Assembly: GCF_036226405.1 (NCBI RefSeq)
Contig: NZ_CP108464.1
Coordinates: 1,922,001-1,986,000, forward strand
DNA: 64,000 nucleotides
Origin: Streptomyces sp. NBC_01260
GTDB taxonomy: Bacteria; Actinomycetota; Actinomycetes; Streptomycetales; Streptomycetaceae
Reading direction: 5' to 3'
Positions within the stretch are counted from its first letter, which is position 1; every line of letters starts with the position of its first letter. The notes below the pieces were generated by a model. The model was given only the letters and a program-made list of their open reading frames with translations. It was not told the DNA's origin and did no database searches. A program made the position numbers and the translations under genes. Of this stretch, positions 35,872 through 45,529 are shown piece by piece.

Positions 35872-38800
35872 ATGCGTTCCATAACGCGTCTAGCCTTGGG
35901 CGCGGCGACCACCGTCGCCCTGGCCGTCACCGCGGTCACACCTTCCGGGGCGGCTGATCCGCCGCCGGGCGGTGCCCCGGGGAAGCGACCCATCGTCGGC
36001 GGCGCCGCGGCAAAGGGCGGCAAGCAGGCGACGGTCACCCTCGTCACCGGCGACAGGGTGCAGGTGACGACGGACCCGTCGGGTCGCAGCTCCGCGGCGG
36101 TGCTGCCCCGCGAGGACGGCACGCAGCCGATGATCCAGACCCGTCAGATGGGCAAGGACCTCTACGTCTACCCCGAGGCCGCCTCCCGGGCGATCGCCGA
36201 GGGCAAGGTCGACGAGCAGCTGTTCAACGTCACGGGGCTCATCCGTCAGGGCTACGACGACGCACACGCCGACTCGCTGCCGCTCATCGCCACCTACGGC
36301 GAGAGCGTGGACGTCGCCAAGAGCGCGCCGCCGGCCCCTCGCGGTTCCGAGCGGGTCCTGAGCCTTCCCGCGGTGGACGGCGTCGCGCTGAAGGCAGACA
36401 AGGGCACCGCAGACGCCTTCTGGCAGGACATCACCAACGCCCACTCGCGTTCCGCCTCCGCGCTGAAGAAGCTGTGGCTGGACGGCAAGGCCGAGGCCAC
36501 GCTGGACCGGTCCACCGCGCAGGTGCACGCGCCGGAGGCCTGGGCGGCCGGGTACGACGGCAAGGGCACCAAGGTCGCCGTGCTGGACACGGGCGTGGAC
36601 GCCGAGCACCCGGACCTGGTGAACCGGGTCGCCGCGTCCGAGAACTTCACGGACTCCAAGAACACCGACGACCGGGTGGGCCACGGCACCCACACCGCCT
36701 CCACCGTCGGCGGCTCCGGAGCGGCCAGTGACGGCCGCAAGAAGGGCGTCGCCCCCGGCACCTCGCTGCTCATCGGCAAGGTCCTCAACGACCAGGGCTA
36801 CGGCCTGGACTCCTGGATCATCGCGGGCATGCAGTGGGCCGTCGACCAGAAGGCCGACGTCGTCTCCATGAGCCTCGGCAACCCCGCGATCGGCGACTGC
36901 AACGACCCGATGGCCCAGGCCACGGCGGAGCTTTCGAAGAACACGCACACGCTGTTCGTCATCGCCGCCGGCAACGCCGGCCCGAGCACCGAGACCGTCT
37001 CCTCGCCCGGCTGCGTGCCCGGCGTGCTGACCGTCGGAGCCGTCGACCGCGACGACACCACCGCGCAGTTCTCCAGCCGCGGTCCCGTGGCCGTCACCCA
37101 CACCCTCAAGCCCGAGATCGCCGCCCCCGGCGTCGACATCTCGGCGGCCAGCGCGGGCGGACGCGGTGTGTACGCGTACCGGACGATGTCCGGCACGTCG
37201 ATGGCCACCCCGCATGTCGCGGGCGCCGCGGCCGTCGTCCGCCAGGCCCACCCGGACTGGACCGCGCAGCAGATCAAGGCCTCGCTGGTCTCCTCCGCCC
37301 GCACCGGTGGCAAGGTCGGCGGCGCCGACCAGACCGGCGGCGGTGTGCTCGACGTGTTCGGAGCGGTGAACCAGAAGGTCGTCTCCGCTCCCGCCGTCCA
37401 GGCCGGCAGCTACAACTGGCCGCAGGACACCTCGGACCGCACCACCGTCCAGGTGCCCTTCACCAACACCGGCGACAGCGCCGTCACCCTGAACCTGAAG
37501 GTCAGCGGTGTGCACGGCAACGACGGCAGCGATGTCCCCTCCGGCGTCGTCAAGCTGAAGCAGGGCAAGGTGCGAGTCCCCGCGGACTCCACCGTTCAGG
37601 TGCCGCTGCAGATCGACCCCACCGCCCGGCTGAAGGACGGCCAGTACGGTGCCGTCACCGGCCGCATCATGGCCACCGGCGGTCACGTGCACATCTCCGT
37701 TCCCGTCACGCTCTACGTCCAGCCGAAGACGGTCACGCTCCGGGTCAAGGCCATCGACCGCAACGGCGAGCCCGCGACCGGCCCCTCCTCCCTGGACCTC
37801 GTCAGCCTCGACATCAACAAGGGCGAGCGCCGCACCAACTCGGGTGCGACCGACCAGACGTTCCGGGTACGCCCGGGCGACTACTCCCTGAGCAGCTTCG
37901 TGGCGACGTACGACGCGAACAACGCGCCCGAGTCGGTCAGCTACCTGGCCAAGCCGCAGCTTCACATCACCGGTGACACCACCGTCGTCCTCGACGCCCG
38001 CAAGGCCCACCAGCAGAGCGTGCACACCGACCGCCCCTCGAAGCTGGACAACACCGTACTCAGCTACTCCCGCACCTGGGACGACACCTGGCTGATCTCC
38101 GGATCGCTGCTGTCCGGCAGCGCCGTCCAGAAGTTCTACGCGGATGTCGACGGACGTGCCAAGGACGGCACCTTCGAGTTCCGGCCCACCTGGCGTGCGA
38201 CCGGCTCCGAGGACGGCTCGCCCTACGTCTACAACCTGTCCTTCCCGACCCGGGGCCCGCTGCGCTCCGACCAGGTCCACAGGCCGAAGGACTCGCGGCT
38301 GGCCAAGGTCGACGAGACGTGGAAGGCCATGGGCAAGGAAGGCGATTACATCGACGCCATGTTCATCCGCCCCTCCGGGAGCACCGGCTCCTACATCTCC
38401 GTCAGCCCGTTCGGCCAGGTGCATGTGCCCACCACCCGCACCGCGTACTACACGACCGGCGAGGACGCCTGGTACCACGGCGCGATGACCAGCTTCCCGT
38501 TCGCCGCGTTCATGGGTGATCAAGAGCGCACCTACCGGGCGGGGCAGCGGAGCACCGAGGAGTGGTACGGCGGGCCTCTGAGCCCGGCCGCCCCCCGGGA
38601 CGCCGAGGGCAAGCCGGTGCTGGCCGCCGAACGGCAGGGCGACCTGATCGGCTTCCAGAACGCGCTCTGGGTCGACGGCTCCGGCGACCACTGGTCCTAC
38701 GGCGGGTCGTTCGGCGACCTCGGCAACCTGGCACTGAAGCGCAACGGTGAGCAGATCGCCACCAGCGCCTATCCCGACGACGTGTTCCAGGTGCCGGACG

Positions 38801-39258
38801 AGGACTCCGCGTACGAACTCACCCAGAACCTGCAGAAGATCGACACGTCGGACCGCAACTGGCTGCGCTCCACCGCCGTCACCACCGTGTGGAGCTTCCG
38901 CTCCCACCGGGAGCCGGACGTCTACTCGCGCGGCCTGCCGATCCTCTTCCCGAGGTACGACGTGCCGGTCGACGGCATGAACACGCTGCCGGCGAAGAGC
39001 GGCATCAAGGTCGGCCTGTCGGTCGAGGGGCATGCCGGGTACACCCCGGGCGCGGTCACGGCCGCCTCGCTGTCCTACTCCTACGACGGCGGCACCACCT
39101 GGACCCAGGCGCCGACCGAGCAGAAGAACGGCAAGTGGACGGCCGTCCTCGACCACACCGGCGCCGCCGGCAAGCAGGTCATGACGAAGGCCACCCTCAC
39201 CGACGCCAAGGGCAACGCGGTCACCCAGACCGTCACCCGCGCCTACGACGTCCGGTAG
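35872..39258 (+). CDS. Secreted S8 (subtilisin-like) serine protease, large multidomain
   Basis: This 1128-residue exported protease has a Sec signal (RSITRLALGAATTVALAVTA) and a propeptide (about residues 45-180, with TVTLVTGDRVQV). The catalytic domain carries Asp239 (VAVLDTGVD), His271 (GHGTHTAS) and Ser443 (GTSMATPHVAG). Beyond about residue 500 come Ig/FN3-like beta domains (TVQVPFTNTGDSAVTLNLKV) and a long C-terminal region with several YxY-rich strands. The ATG at 35872 has GGAGAG upstream. It is probably activated by removal of the propeptide and degrades extracellular protein. It follows its likely regulator. Confidence 0.93.
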   Translation: MRSITRLALGAATTVALAVTAVTPSGAADPPPGGAPGKRPIVGGAAAKGGKQATVTLVTGDRVQVTTDPSGRSSAAVLPREDGTQPMIQTRQMGKDLYVYPEAASRAIAEGKVDEQLFNVTGLIRQGYDDAHADSLPLIATYGESVDVAKSAPPAPRGSERVLSLPAVDGVALKADKGTADAFWQDITNAHSRSASALKKLWLDGKAEATLDRSTAQVHAPEAWAAGYDGKGTKVAVLDTGVDAEHPDLVNRVAASENFTDSKNTDDRVGHGTHTASTVGGSGAASDGRKKGVAPGTSLLIGKVLNDQGYGLDSWIIAGMQWAVDQKADVVSMSLGNPAIGDCNDPMAQATAELSKNTHTLFVIAAGNAGPSTETVSSPGCVPGVLTVGAVDRDDTTAQFSSRGPVAVTHTLKPEIAAPGVDISAASAGGRGVYAYRTMSGTSMATPHVAGAAAVVRQAHPDWTAQQIKASLVSSARTGGKVGGADQTGGGVLDVFGAVNQKVVSAPAVQAGSYNWPQDTSDRTTVQVPFTNTGDSAVTLNLKVSGVHGNDGSDVPSGVVKLKQGKVRVPADSTVQVPLQIDPTARLKDGQYGAVTGRIMATGGHVHISVPVTLYVQPKTVTLRVKAIDRNGEPATGPSSLDLVSLDINKGERRTNSGATDQTFRVRPGDYSLSSFVATYDANNAPESVSYLAKPQLHITGDTTVVLDARKAHQQSVHTDRPSKLDNTVLSYSRTWDDTWLISGSLLSGSAVQKFYADVDGRAKDGTFEFRPTWRATGSEDGSPYVYNLSFPTRGPLRSDQVHRPKDSRLAKVDETWKAMGKEGDYIDAMFIRPSGSTGSYISVSPFGQVHVPTTRTAYYTTGEDAWYHGAMTSFPFAAFMGDQERTYRAGQRSTEEWYGGPLSPAAPRDAEGKPVLAAERQGDLIGFQNALWVDGSGDHWSYGGSFGDLGNLALKRNGEQIATSAYPDDVFQVPDEDSAYELTQNLQKIDTSDRNWLRSTAVTTVWSFRSHREPDVYSRGLPILFPRYDVPVDGMNTLPAKSGIKVGLSVEGHAGYTPGAVTAASLSYSYDGGTTWTQAPTEQKNGKWTAVLDHTGAAGKQVMTKATLTDAKGNAVTQTVTRAYDVR

Positions 39259-39269
39259 CCACGCGGTAA

Positions 39270-39307
39270 GGCCGGGCGGCCACCCGCAGCGGTTGGTCCG
39301 CCCGGCC
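39270..39307 (+). terminator. Terminator of the protease gene
   Basis: GGCCGGGCGG and CCGCCCGGCC form a perfect ten-pair stem with an 18-base loop, 11 bases after the protease stop codon. Confidence 0.7.
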
Positions 39308-39367
39308 ACGTGCTGTCCCCGCCGTGATCACCGGGGCACGGCGGGGTCCGGCGGGGCCCGGTGCAGA

Positions 39368-39406
39368 CAGCAGCCCCGGCAAGCGGTTCGCTTGCCGGGG
39401 CTGCTG
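39368..39406 (-). terminator. Terminator of the aldehyde dehydrogenase gene
   Basis: An 18-pair perfect stem (CAGCAGCCCCGGCAAGCG and complement) with a three-base loop GTT lies 60 bases beyond the dehydrogenase stop. It is the most stable hairpin in the window. Confidence 0.8.
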
Positions 39407-39466
39407 CGTGGTCGTCCCGCGCCGGTCGAACGGTGCTGTCCGGGCGGGCAGAGGACGGAGGCGGGG

Positions 39467-40912
39467 CTACAGGGCGAGGCCGGTGAGGACCAGGACCCGC
39501 TCGTAGGTGTAGTCGTCCATCGCGTACCGGACGCCCTCCCGGCCGACGCCGGACTGCTTGGTGCCGCCGTACGGCATCTGGTCCGCGCGGTACGAGGGGA
39601 CGTCGCCGATGATCACGCCGCCGACCTCCAGCGCGCGGTGGGCGCGGAACGCGGTCTGCAGGTCGTGGGTGAACACACCTGCCTGGAGGCCGTACTTGGA
39701 GGAGTTGACGGAGGCGAACGCCTCGGCCTCGCCGTCCACCTTCTGCACCGAGAGCACCGGTCCGAAGACCTCCTCGCAGGAGAGGCTGACGCCGTCGGGG
39801 AGGTCGGTGAGGACGGTCGGTGCGTAGGTCGCCCCGTCGCGCTTGCCGCCGGTGAGCAGTGTGCCGCCGGCCTGTACGGCCTCGTCGACCCAGGACTCGA
39901 CGCGCTTGGCCGCGTCCTCGTTGACCAGCGGGCCGACGTCGGTGGCGGCGTCGGACGGGTCACCGGTGACCTGTGCCTCCACGGCCGCGACGATCTTCGG
40001 GAGCAGCCGGTCGTAGACCGCGGCGTCCGCGATGACGCGCTGCACCGAGATGCAGGACTGGCCGCCCTGGTAGTTGGAGAAGGTCGCGATACGGGTCGCG
40101 GCCCAGTCCAGGTCCGCCTCGGAGGCGTAGTCGCCGAGGACGACCGCCGCGCCGTTGCCGCCGAGCTCCAGGGTGCAGTGCTTGCGCGGCACCGAGTCCA
40201 TGATCGAGTAGCCGACCGGGGCGGATCCGGTGAACGAGATCACGGGCAGCCGCTCGTCCTGGACGAGGGCGGGCATCCGGTCGTTGGGGACCGTCAGCAC
40301 GGACCAGGAACCGGCGGGCAGGTCGGTCTCGGCCAGCAGCTCGCCCAGGATCAGTGACGAGATCGGGGTGGCCGGGGCGGGCTTCAGGATGATCGGGGCA
40401 CCGACGGCGATGGCCGGGGCGACCTTGTGGGCGCTCAGGTTCAGCGGGAAGTTGAAGGGTGCGATGCCCAGGACCGTGCCGCGCGGGAAGCGCCGGGTCA
40501 GGCCGAGACGGCCGGTGCCGCCGGGGTCGGTGTCGAGGCGCTGGGCATCGCCACCGTTGAAGCGGCGGGCCTCCTCGGAGGCGAACCGGAACACCGAGAC
40601 GGCGCGGCCGACCTCGCCGCGCGCCCACTTGACGGGCTTGCCGTTCTCGGCGGAGATCAGCTGGGCGATCTCCTCGGTGCGCTCCGTCAGGCGCCGGGCG
40701 ACGTGGTCGAGCGCGGCGGCACGGACGTGGGCCGGGGTCGCGGCGAACTCGTCACGCACGGCGTGGGCGGCGGCGACCGCCTCCTCGACCTGGGCCTCGG
40801 TGGGCACGCCGACGGTACCGACGAGCCGGCCGTCCCAGGGGTTGGTGACGTCGAAGCTTTCCTCGCCGGTGGCCTCGCGGCCGGCCAGCCAGAAGGCGTG
40901 GGTGGAGGTCAT
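39467..40912 (-). CDS. NAD(P)-dependent aldehyde dehydrogenase, possible succinate-semialdehyde dehydrogenase
   Basis: This 481-residue enzyme has the ALDH fold with LGIAPFNFPLNL, the general-base glutamate in LELGGNGAAVV and the catalytic Cys287 in GGQSCISVQ, plus SCEEVFGPVL near the end. The position upstream of a PucR regulator and close to gabT suggests oxidation of an amine-derived semialdehyde such as succinate semialdehyde. However, NGAAVV differs from the usual GabD signature, so other short aldehydes (for example lactaldehyde or glyceraldehyde phosphate) are possible. Confident for family, uncertain for substrate. Confidence 0.85.
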   Translation of the reverse strand: MTSTHAFWLAGREATGEESFDVTNPWDGRLVGTVGVPTEAQVEEAVAAAHAVRDEFAATPAHVRAAALDHVARRLTERTEEIAQLISAENGKPVKWARGEVGRAVSVFRFASEEARRFNGGDAQRLDTDPGGTGRLGLTRRFPRGTVLGIAPFNFPLNLSAHKVAPAIAVGAPIILKPAPATPISSLILGELLAETDLPAGSWSVLTVPNDRMPALVQDERLPVISFTGSAPVGYSIMDSVPRKHCTLELGGNGAAVVLGDYASEADLDWAATRIATFSNYQGGQSCISVQRVIADAAVYDRLLPKIVAAVEAQVTGDPSDAATDVGPLVNEDAAKRVESWVDEAVQAGGTLLTGGKRDGATYAPTVLTDLPDGVSLSCEEVFGPVLSVQKVDGEAEAFASVNSSKYGLQAGVFTHDLQTAFRAHRALEVGGVIIGDVPSYRADQMPYGGTKQSGVGREGVRYAMDDYTYERVLVLTGLAL

Positions 40913-40980
40913 GGAGGTTCCGGCCCTTCGATGTCGTGGGGTGTTCCGTCCCCACCGTAGGGCCGTGCGGTCCGCCTGGC

Positions 40981-41030
40981 GTTTGTCCGGCGTGGAGCAG
41001 AGGCGCTCCGGGGCGCGCCGGTTTGTCGGA
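40981..41030. repeat. Direct repeat GTTTGTC(C/G)G upstream of the aldehyde dehydrogenase
   Basis: GTTTGTCCGG (40981-40990) and GTTTGTCGGA (41021-41030) recur 40 bases apart in the gap between the aldehyde dehydrogenase start and the PucR gene stop. They are in phase with four helical turns and could bind the neighbouring PucR regulator. Confidence 0.35.
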
Positions 41031-41084
41031 ACGATCAGACGGGTCCGGAAGGAGGGAAGCGGAACGGCTGCCGGGCCTTGTGCC

Positions 41085-42650
41085 CTACGACACCGTCGCG
41101 GGGTTGGTGACCTTGAGGGCCAGCCAGAGTTCCATCCGGGTGTCCGGATCGTCCAGCGACCGGCCGAGGATCTCCTCCACCCTTCGCATCCGGTAGCGCA
41201 GGGTGTGCCGGTGCACTCCGAGGTCCGCCGCGGCGGCGTCCCACTGGCCGTGGTGGGAGAGCCAGGCCCGCAGGGACGCGACCAGGTCGCCGCGGCCCTT
41301 GGTGTCGTGTTCGTACAGGGCGCGGAGCATGGCGTCCGCGAAGGCGCGCACCGCGTCGTCGGCGAGCAGCGGGAGCACCGAACCGGTCGCCAGCTCCTCG
41401 TGCTCGACCAGCGCCCTGCCCCGTCGGCGGGCCACCGAAAGGGCCTGCTCGGCCTGCTTGTACGCGGCCGAGACGGCGATCGGCCCCGCGGGGGCGGAGA
41501 GGCCCACGACCACTTCGGTGTCCTGTGCCGGTTCGTGCGCGGGCCGTTCCTCCTGGGCCTGCGCGTAGGCCGCGCAGGCGGCGACCGCGGCGCCGCCGTC
41601 GGCGGCCAGGACGACGAGGCGTTCGCCCTCGGGCACCATCAGCACGGTCTCGCCGGACCGGGAGGCCGCGGTCTCCATCACCTCGGCCAGCTGCGCCGTG
41701 GTCGACGGTTCGCAGGCTTCGGCGATGAGCAACCGGAACGGCGCGTCGAGCAGTCCGCCGTAGAGGTCTCCGGCGACGGCTCGGGCGTGGTCGGGCTGGC
41801 CCGCGAGCAGCATGCGCAGCACCGCGGCGCCGAGCCGCTGTTCGGCGCCCTGGAGCGAGCGGGAACGGGCGGTGGTGAGGGTGAGCAGGGCGACCGCCGA
41901 GTGCACCGCGTACCGTTCCGCGGTGCCGAGCGCCGACCCGGTGCCGACGGCGAGTGCGCCGCGGGCCCGGCGGCCGGTGCCCAGGGACTGGAGCTCGACC
42001 CGGTCGTCGGTGCCGCCGACGACCACGCTGGCGGGGGCCGGGCGGTCCCGCAGGCGTTCCACGTCGGGGGTGAGCCGGGCCGCGCGGCGGGCGGCCCAGT
42101 CGGGGGCGGCGGCCACGACGGCCCCGGAGGCGTCGTACAGCGCGGCCCAGCCGTCGACGTGCGCGGCGAGCCGGGTGAGCAGTTCGGCGGGACCGTCCCC
42201 GGCGAGCGCCGCCCTGGTCAGTTCGCGCTGCGCCTCGAAGCCGGCGGTGACGGCCCGGTACTGGTCGGCGGCGATCTCCGAGGAGACCGCCTTGGCGATG
42301 GCGATGAACGGGGTGCGACGGGGCACTTCGAGGAGCGGCAGCCCCGCTTCCTCGGCGGCGTCGACCAGCGCCTTCGGTACGTCGTCGTAGTTGACGCCGA
42401 CGGCGAAGCCCACCCCGACGACTCCGGATCCGGCCAGCCGCCGTACGTACCGCCGCATGCCTTCCGGGCTCTCGGCGTCGAGGTTGGTCGCGGTGACCAG
42501 CAGCAGCTCGCCGCCCTCCATGTAGCGGACGGGGTCGGCCAGCTCGCTGGCATGCGCCCAGCGCACGGGCGTGTCGAGCCGGTCCGCCCCCGCACGGACC
42601 GTGAGTTTGAGCGCCGAGTGCTGGACCAGCGAGGCGAGCGTAGGGGGCAT
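41085..42650 (-). CDS. PucR family transcriptional regulator
   Basis: This 521-residue regulator has the N-terminal PucR domain (PPTLASLVQHSALKLTVRAG, ELLLVTATNLDAESPEGMRRYVRRL), a GGDEF-like middle domain of this family (FRLLIAEACEPS, EGERLVVLAADGG) and the C-terminal HTH_30 (HHGQWDAAAADLGVHRHTLRYRMRRVEEILG). PucR proteins sense purine- or amine-derived compounds. It lies in the same direction as the aldehyde dehydrogenase, which it may control. Confidence 0.92.
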   Translation of the reverse strand: MPPTLASLVQHSALKLTVRAGADRLDTPVRWAHASELADPVRYMEGGELLLVTATNLDAESPEGMRRYVRRLAGSGVVGVGFAVGVNYDDVPKALVDAAEEAGLPLLEVPRRTPFIAIAKAVSSEIAADQYRAVTAGFEAQRELTRAALAGDGPAELLTRLAAHVDGWAALYDASGAVVAAAPDWAARRAARLTPDVERLRDRPAPASVVVGGTDDRVELQSLGTGRRARGALAVGTGSALGTAERYAVHSAVALLTLTTARSRSLQGAEQRLGAAVLRMLLAGQPDHARAVAGDLYGGLLDAPFRLLIAEACEPSTTAQLAEVMETAASRSGETVLMVPEGERLVVLAADGGAAVAACAAYAQAQEERPAHEPAQDTEVVVGLSAPAGPIAVSAAYKQAEQALSVARRRGRALVEHEELATGSVLPLLADDAVRAFADAMLRALYEHDTKGRGDLVASLRAWLSHHGQWDAAAADLGVHRHTLRYRMRRVEEILGRSLDDPDTRMELWLALKVTNPATVS

Positions 42651-42782
42651 GGGACGGGCGACCTTTGGGAGGGGGCATCGATTGTGCCGTCACGTATGAA
42701 CGGCTTCCATCGATTCTGCCAGGGCGGCAGGGTTCCCGTAACCGCTCTCAGCCCTCCCGTACCGCTGCTCCCACGTAACCCG

Positions 42783-45284
42783 TCAGCCTCCCAGTTCCAC
42801 CAGGAGCGGGGGTGCGTGCTCGCCGTCGACCGTGGTCAGGGAGAGCACCGCGTGACCGGCCGCCAATTCGTAGGCCAGCCCCGAGGCGGACCAGCGCTCC
42901 CGCTCGACCTGGCGCACGGTCACGGCGTCCGTGGTCACGGCCTTGCCGGTGGCCAGCTTCCGCAGGGCGTGCAGGGCCCGGGTGAGCGGCTGGTCGGCGA
43001 AGACGCCGTGCTGGGCGACCTCCCGGACCTCCACCCATTCCTTGCCCCATGCCTCGGCGAAGCGTTTGCCGTCCCAGGTGGAGACGCCGGAGAAGGCCAT
43101 GTTGCAGCCGACCGAGCCGAGCAGGGCGGTGTGCAGTGCCTCGGGCACGTCGTCCAGGGTCCGGAGCGCGAGGACCGCCCCCGCGTTGACGGAGCGCAGC
43201 CGCCGGATGCCACGGACGGTTTCGGCGGTGACGGTGTGGGTGGCGTCGTCCAGGACCAGGCAGACGAACAGCGAACGGTCGGAGCGGGCCGCGGTGATCG
43301 CGTTGAACTGGGCGAGGACGAGGCGGGCCAGTACGTGGGAGGCCTCGGCGTGAGCCCGCTCCGGCAGCTCGATGCGGACCCGCAGCGGGTGCTGTTCCAG
43401 GGACCGCAGCGAGAACGGCCGGGCGTCGTCACCGGTGGAGAAGAATCCGGCGAAGGCCGGCCGGTCGAGCACGGCGATCCGGTCGGCGAGCACGGCCGCC
43501 GGGTCTCCCGCACCGCCCGTCTGCCGGGTCCGGGCGTCCAGCTCGCGCAGCATCGCGCGATGGCCGCCCGCCTCCAGGGCCTGGCGCAGGGCGGTCAGCG
43601 CGGTGACGGAGCCCTCCAGGAGTTCACGGAGTTCGGGTACGCCGGGGAATCTGCCGTGGACGGTGCGGTAGGGGCCGAGAAGCTGGCCGAGAACGGTGCC
43701 CGCACGCCTGCTGTCCAGGCCCGGGATGTCGCCGACCAGCCCCTCCGCGAGGGCGGTCGCGGCCTCGTCGGGGTCGGTGGTGCCGCCGTAGAGGTCGAAG
43801 TCGTGCACGGATGCGGGGTCACCGATCCTGACGACGACGTCGTAGGCGTCGTCCGGCCCCAGCTGGGCACCCGCCCCGCCGACGGCGAGCACCGCCGCCT
43901 GGCCGGTGAGCGCCCTGATGGCGAGGGATTCGATGACCGGGCGGACCACCCCGGCGGTCTTCCCCGAGCCGGGTGGCCCCACCGCCAGGAGCGAGGTTCC
44001 CAGCGACGCGGGCTCCAGGGCCAGGCCCGAACCGCGGCGCGGATAGGGGTTGCGCGGGTCGTCCGCGCAGCCGCCGATCCGGACCTGGCCCGTGAGCGGG
44101 TCGTGCGGGGCGGTACGCAGCGGCAGATCGCGGTGGCCCGAGGGGTGCAGGTAGGCGCCCGCACCCTTGCGGAGCACGGTTTCGGTGAAGGATTCGAGGC
44201 GATCGGGGCGGGTCCGGGCGACGGCCCAGGCGTGGCGCAGCCGTACGCAGTCCACATCGTTCATCCGGCCGGTGTGCACGGCCGCCGTGAGCGCCTCCGC
44301 GGCGTCCACCCGGCCTGCGGCCCGCAGCTCGGGCCAGTCCGCCAGGGCCGGACCGGGCTGCGCGGGAGCCCGGTCCGGCAGGCCGGGAGCGGTCCGGGGC
44401 TGCTGCGGCGGCTGCTTCCGAAGGCGCCCCAGGAGGGGGCCGAGCTCCACCGACCACTGGCCGATTCTGGCGAAGGGCCACACGATCGCGGTGCCGATCA
44501 GCGCGTAGAGCACGATCGAGACGAACAGCGCCGCGTACTGGTTGCCGCCCCCCTGCATCAAGCCGGTGGGCACCGCGGGCAGGAGTACGTCCGCGAGCGG
44601 CACCCGCCGGGTCCATACGAGCCATACGGTGAGCAGCGCGCCGGTTGCCGAGGTCACGAACCTGGCCCGGTCCAGGTGTGGGCCCGCGAAGTAGCGGAAG
44701 AGGCGTGCCCAGCCGCCGATCCGGGCTGCCCAGAAGCCCAGGGCGAGCACGAGGACCTGGTAGTAGAGCGTGGTGGAGTTGACCACCAGCGCGGGCGCGT
44801 CGTCCCGGAGGCCGCCGAACGACCACCACTGGGGCCCGGTGATGATCTCGATCGGCTTGAACACATAGGGAACGGCGCGCTCGGTGAGCAGCAGCCACAG
44901 CAGGAGCCACAGGGCCAGCGTCGCGGCGGGCCCCACCAGCGAGGGGCGCGGCGGCCGCTCGGCGGGCCGTGGCACGTAGGCGTACCGCCACACGCCCGGA
45001 TCGCTGTCGGGGCGCGGCGCGTTCAGCCAGTCGGCCGTCGGCGGTCCCGTACCGGCGGCCCGGTACCGGCCGGGCGGAGTCACGGGCCGGCCGGGCGGAA
45101 TCGCGGTCGGAGCCATGGCGGAGGGCTCCACCGCGGGCGGCGGCACCGTCGGAGGGAACGTCGGCGGGGCCGTGGGCGGCGGGCCGGCCGGGTGCGGCAC
45201 GGCGCTTCCCGGCCCGCCGGGGCGGCCGTCGGGCGGCTGCGCACCCCGCGTGCCCCGGGCGCCGTACGTGCCTTCGTTGTCCAT
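42783..45284 (-). CDS. Membrane-anchored P-loop ATPase, TraD/VirD4-like
   Basis: This 833-residue protein has a proline-rich N-terminus (about 110 residues), then four predicted transmembrane helices between residues 115 and 275 (LVGPAATLALWLLLWLLL, LVVNSTTLYYQVLVLALGFW, TGALLTVWLVWT, FVSIVLYALIGTAIVW). A cytoplasmic ATPase domain follows with Walker A AVGPPGSGKTAGVV near residue 425 and Walker B-like LFVCLVLDDATH. The architecture is that of type IV coupling proteins and HerA/FtsK-like pumps, but no relaxase, conjugation or secretion genes are near. It is divergent from gabT. Streptomyces-conserved protein of unknown function. Confidence 0.8.
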   Translation of the reverse strand: MDNEGTYGARGTRGAQPPDGRPGGPGSAVPHPAGPPPTAPPTFPPTVPPPAVEPSAMAPTAIPPGRPVTPPGRYRAAGTGPPTADWLNAPRPDSDPGVWRYAYVPRPAERPPRPSLVGPAATLALWLLLWLLLTERAVPYVFKPIEIITGPQWWSFGGLRDDAPALVVNSTTLYYQVLVLALGFWAARIGGWARLFRYFAGPHLDRARFVTSATGALLTVWLVWTRRVPLADVLLPAVPTGLMQGGGNQYAALFVSIVLYALIGTAIVWPFARIGQWSVELGPLLGRLRKQPPQQPRTAPGLPDRAPAQPGPALADWPELRAAGRVDAAEALTAAVHTGRMNDVDCVRLRHAWAVARTRPDRLESFTETVLRKGAGAYLHPSGHRDLPLRTAPHDPLTGQVRIGGCADDPRNPYPRRGSGLALEPASLGTSLLAVGPPGSGKTAGVVRPVIESLAIRALTGQAAVLAVGGAGAQLGPDDAYDVVVRIGDPASVHDFDLYGGTTDPDEAATALAEGLVGDIPGLDSRRAGTVLGQLLGPYRTVHGRFPGVPELRELLEGSVTALTALRQALEAGGHRAMLRELDARTRQTGGAGDPAAVLADRIAVLDRPAFAGFFSTGDDARPFSLRSLEQHPLRVRIELPERAHAEASHVLARLVLAQFNAITAARSDRSLFVCLVLDDATHTVTAETVRGIRRLRSVNAGAVLALRTLDDVPEALHTALLGSVGCNMAFSGVSTWDGKRFAEAWGKEWVEVREVAQHGVFADQPLTRALHALRKLATGKAVTTDAVTVRQVERERWSASGLAYELAAGHAVLSLTTVDGEHAPPLLVELGG

Positions 45285-45371
45285 GAACCGTTGCCCCCTG
45301 ACCAGCCAGGTCCGACCGCTGCACGGCCAATCTAGTGCGCGGGCACGGTGAGTTCAGCAAGGCGCCCGGAT

Positions 45372-45400
45372 AGTGACGGGGAAGGGGCCGCCCCGTCACT
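45372..45400. repeat. Inverted repeat AGTGACGGGG-N9-CCCCGTCACT
   Basis: Two perfect ten-base arms with a nine-base spacer lie in the 245-base gap between the divergent P-loop ATPase gene and gabT, 130 bases upstream of gabT. It may be an operator or an attenuator. Confidence 0.45.
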
Positions 45401-45529
45401 GTCACGCCTTCTGTCCGCCGCGGACAAGGACACGCCTCTCATCACTCCCGATCGGAGCATGCCCGCGCCCCGCCCCCACCCCTAGCCTGCAGAAAGATAA
45501 GCGTCCGAAACACCCCCCAGGAGCCCCGC

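Noticed and set aside
35890..39309. A 1139-codon minus-strand frame opposite the subtilase
   Set aside because: It is a shadow; the plus strand has the signal peptide and catalytic triad.
40230..45335. A 1701-codon plus-strand open frame
   Set aside because: It is antisense to the aldehyde dehydrogenase, PucR and P-loop ATPase genes, which carry clear family motifs. High GC leaves such antisense frames open.
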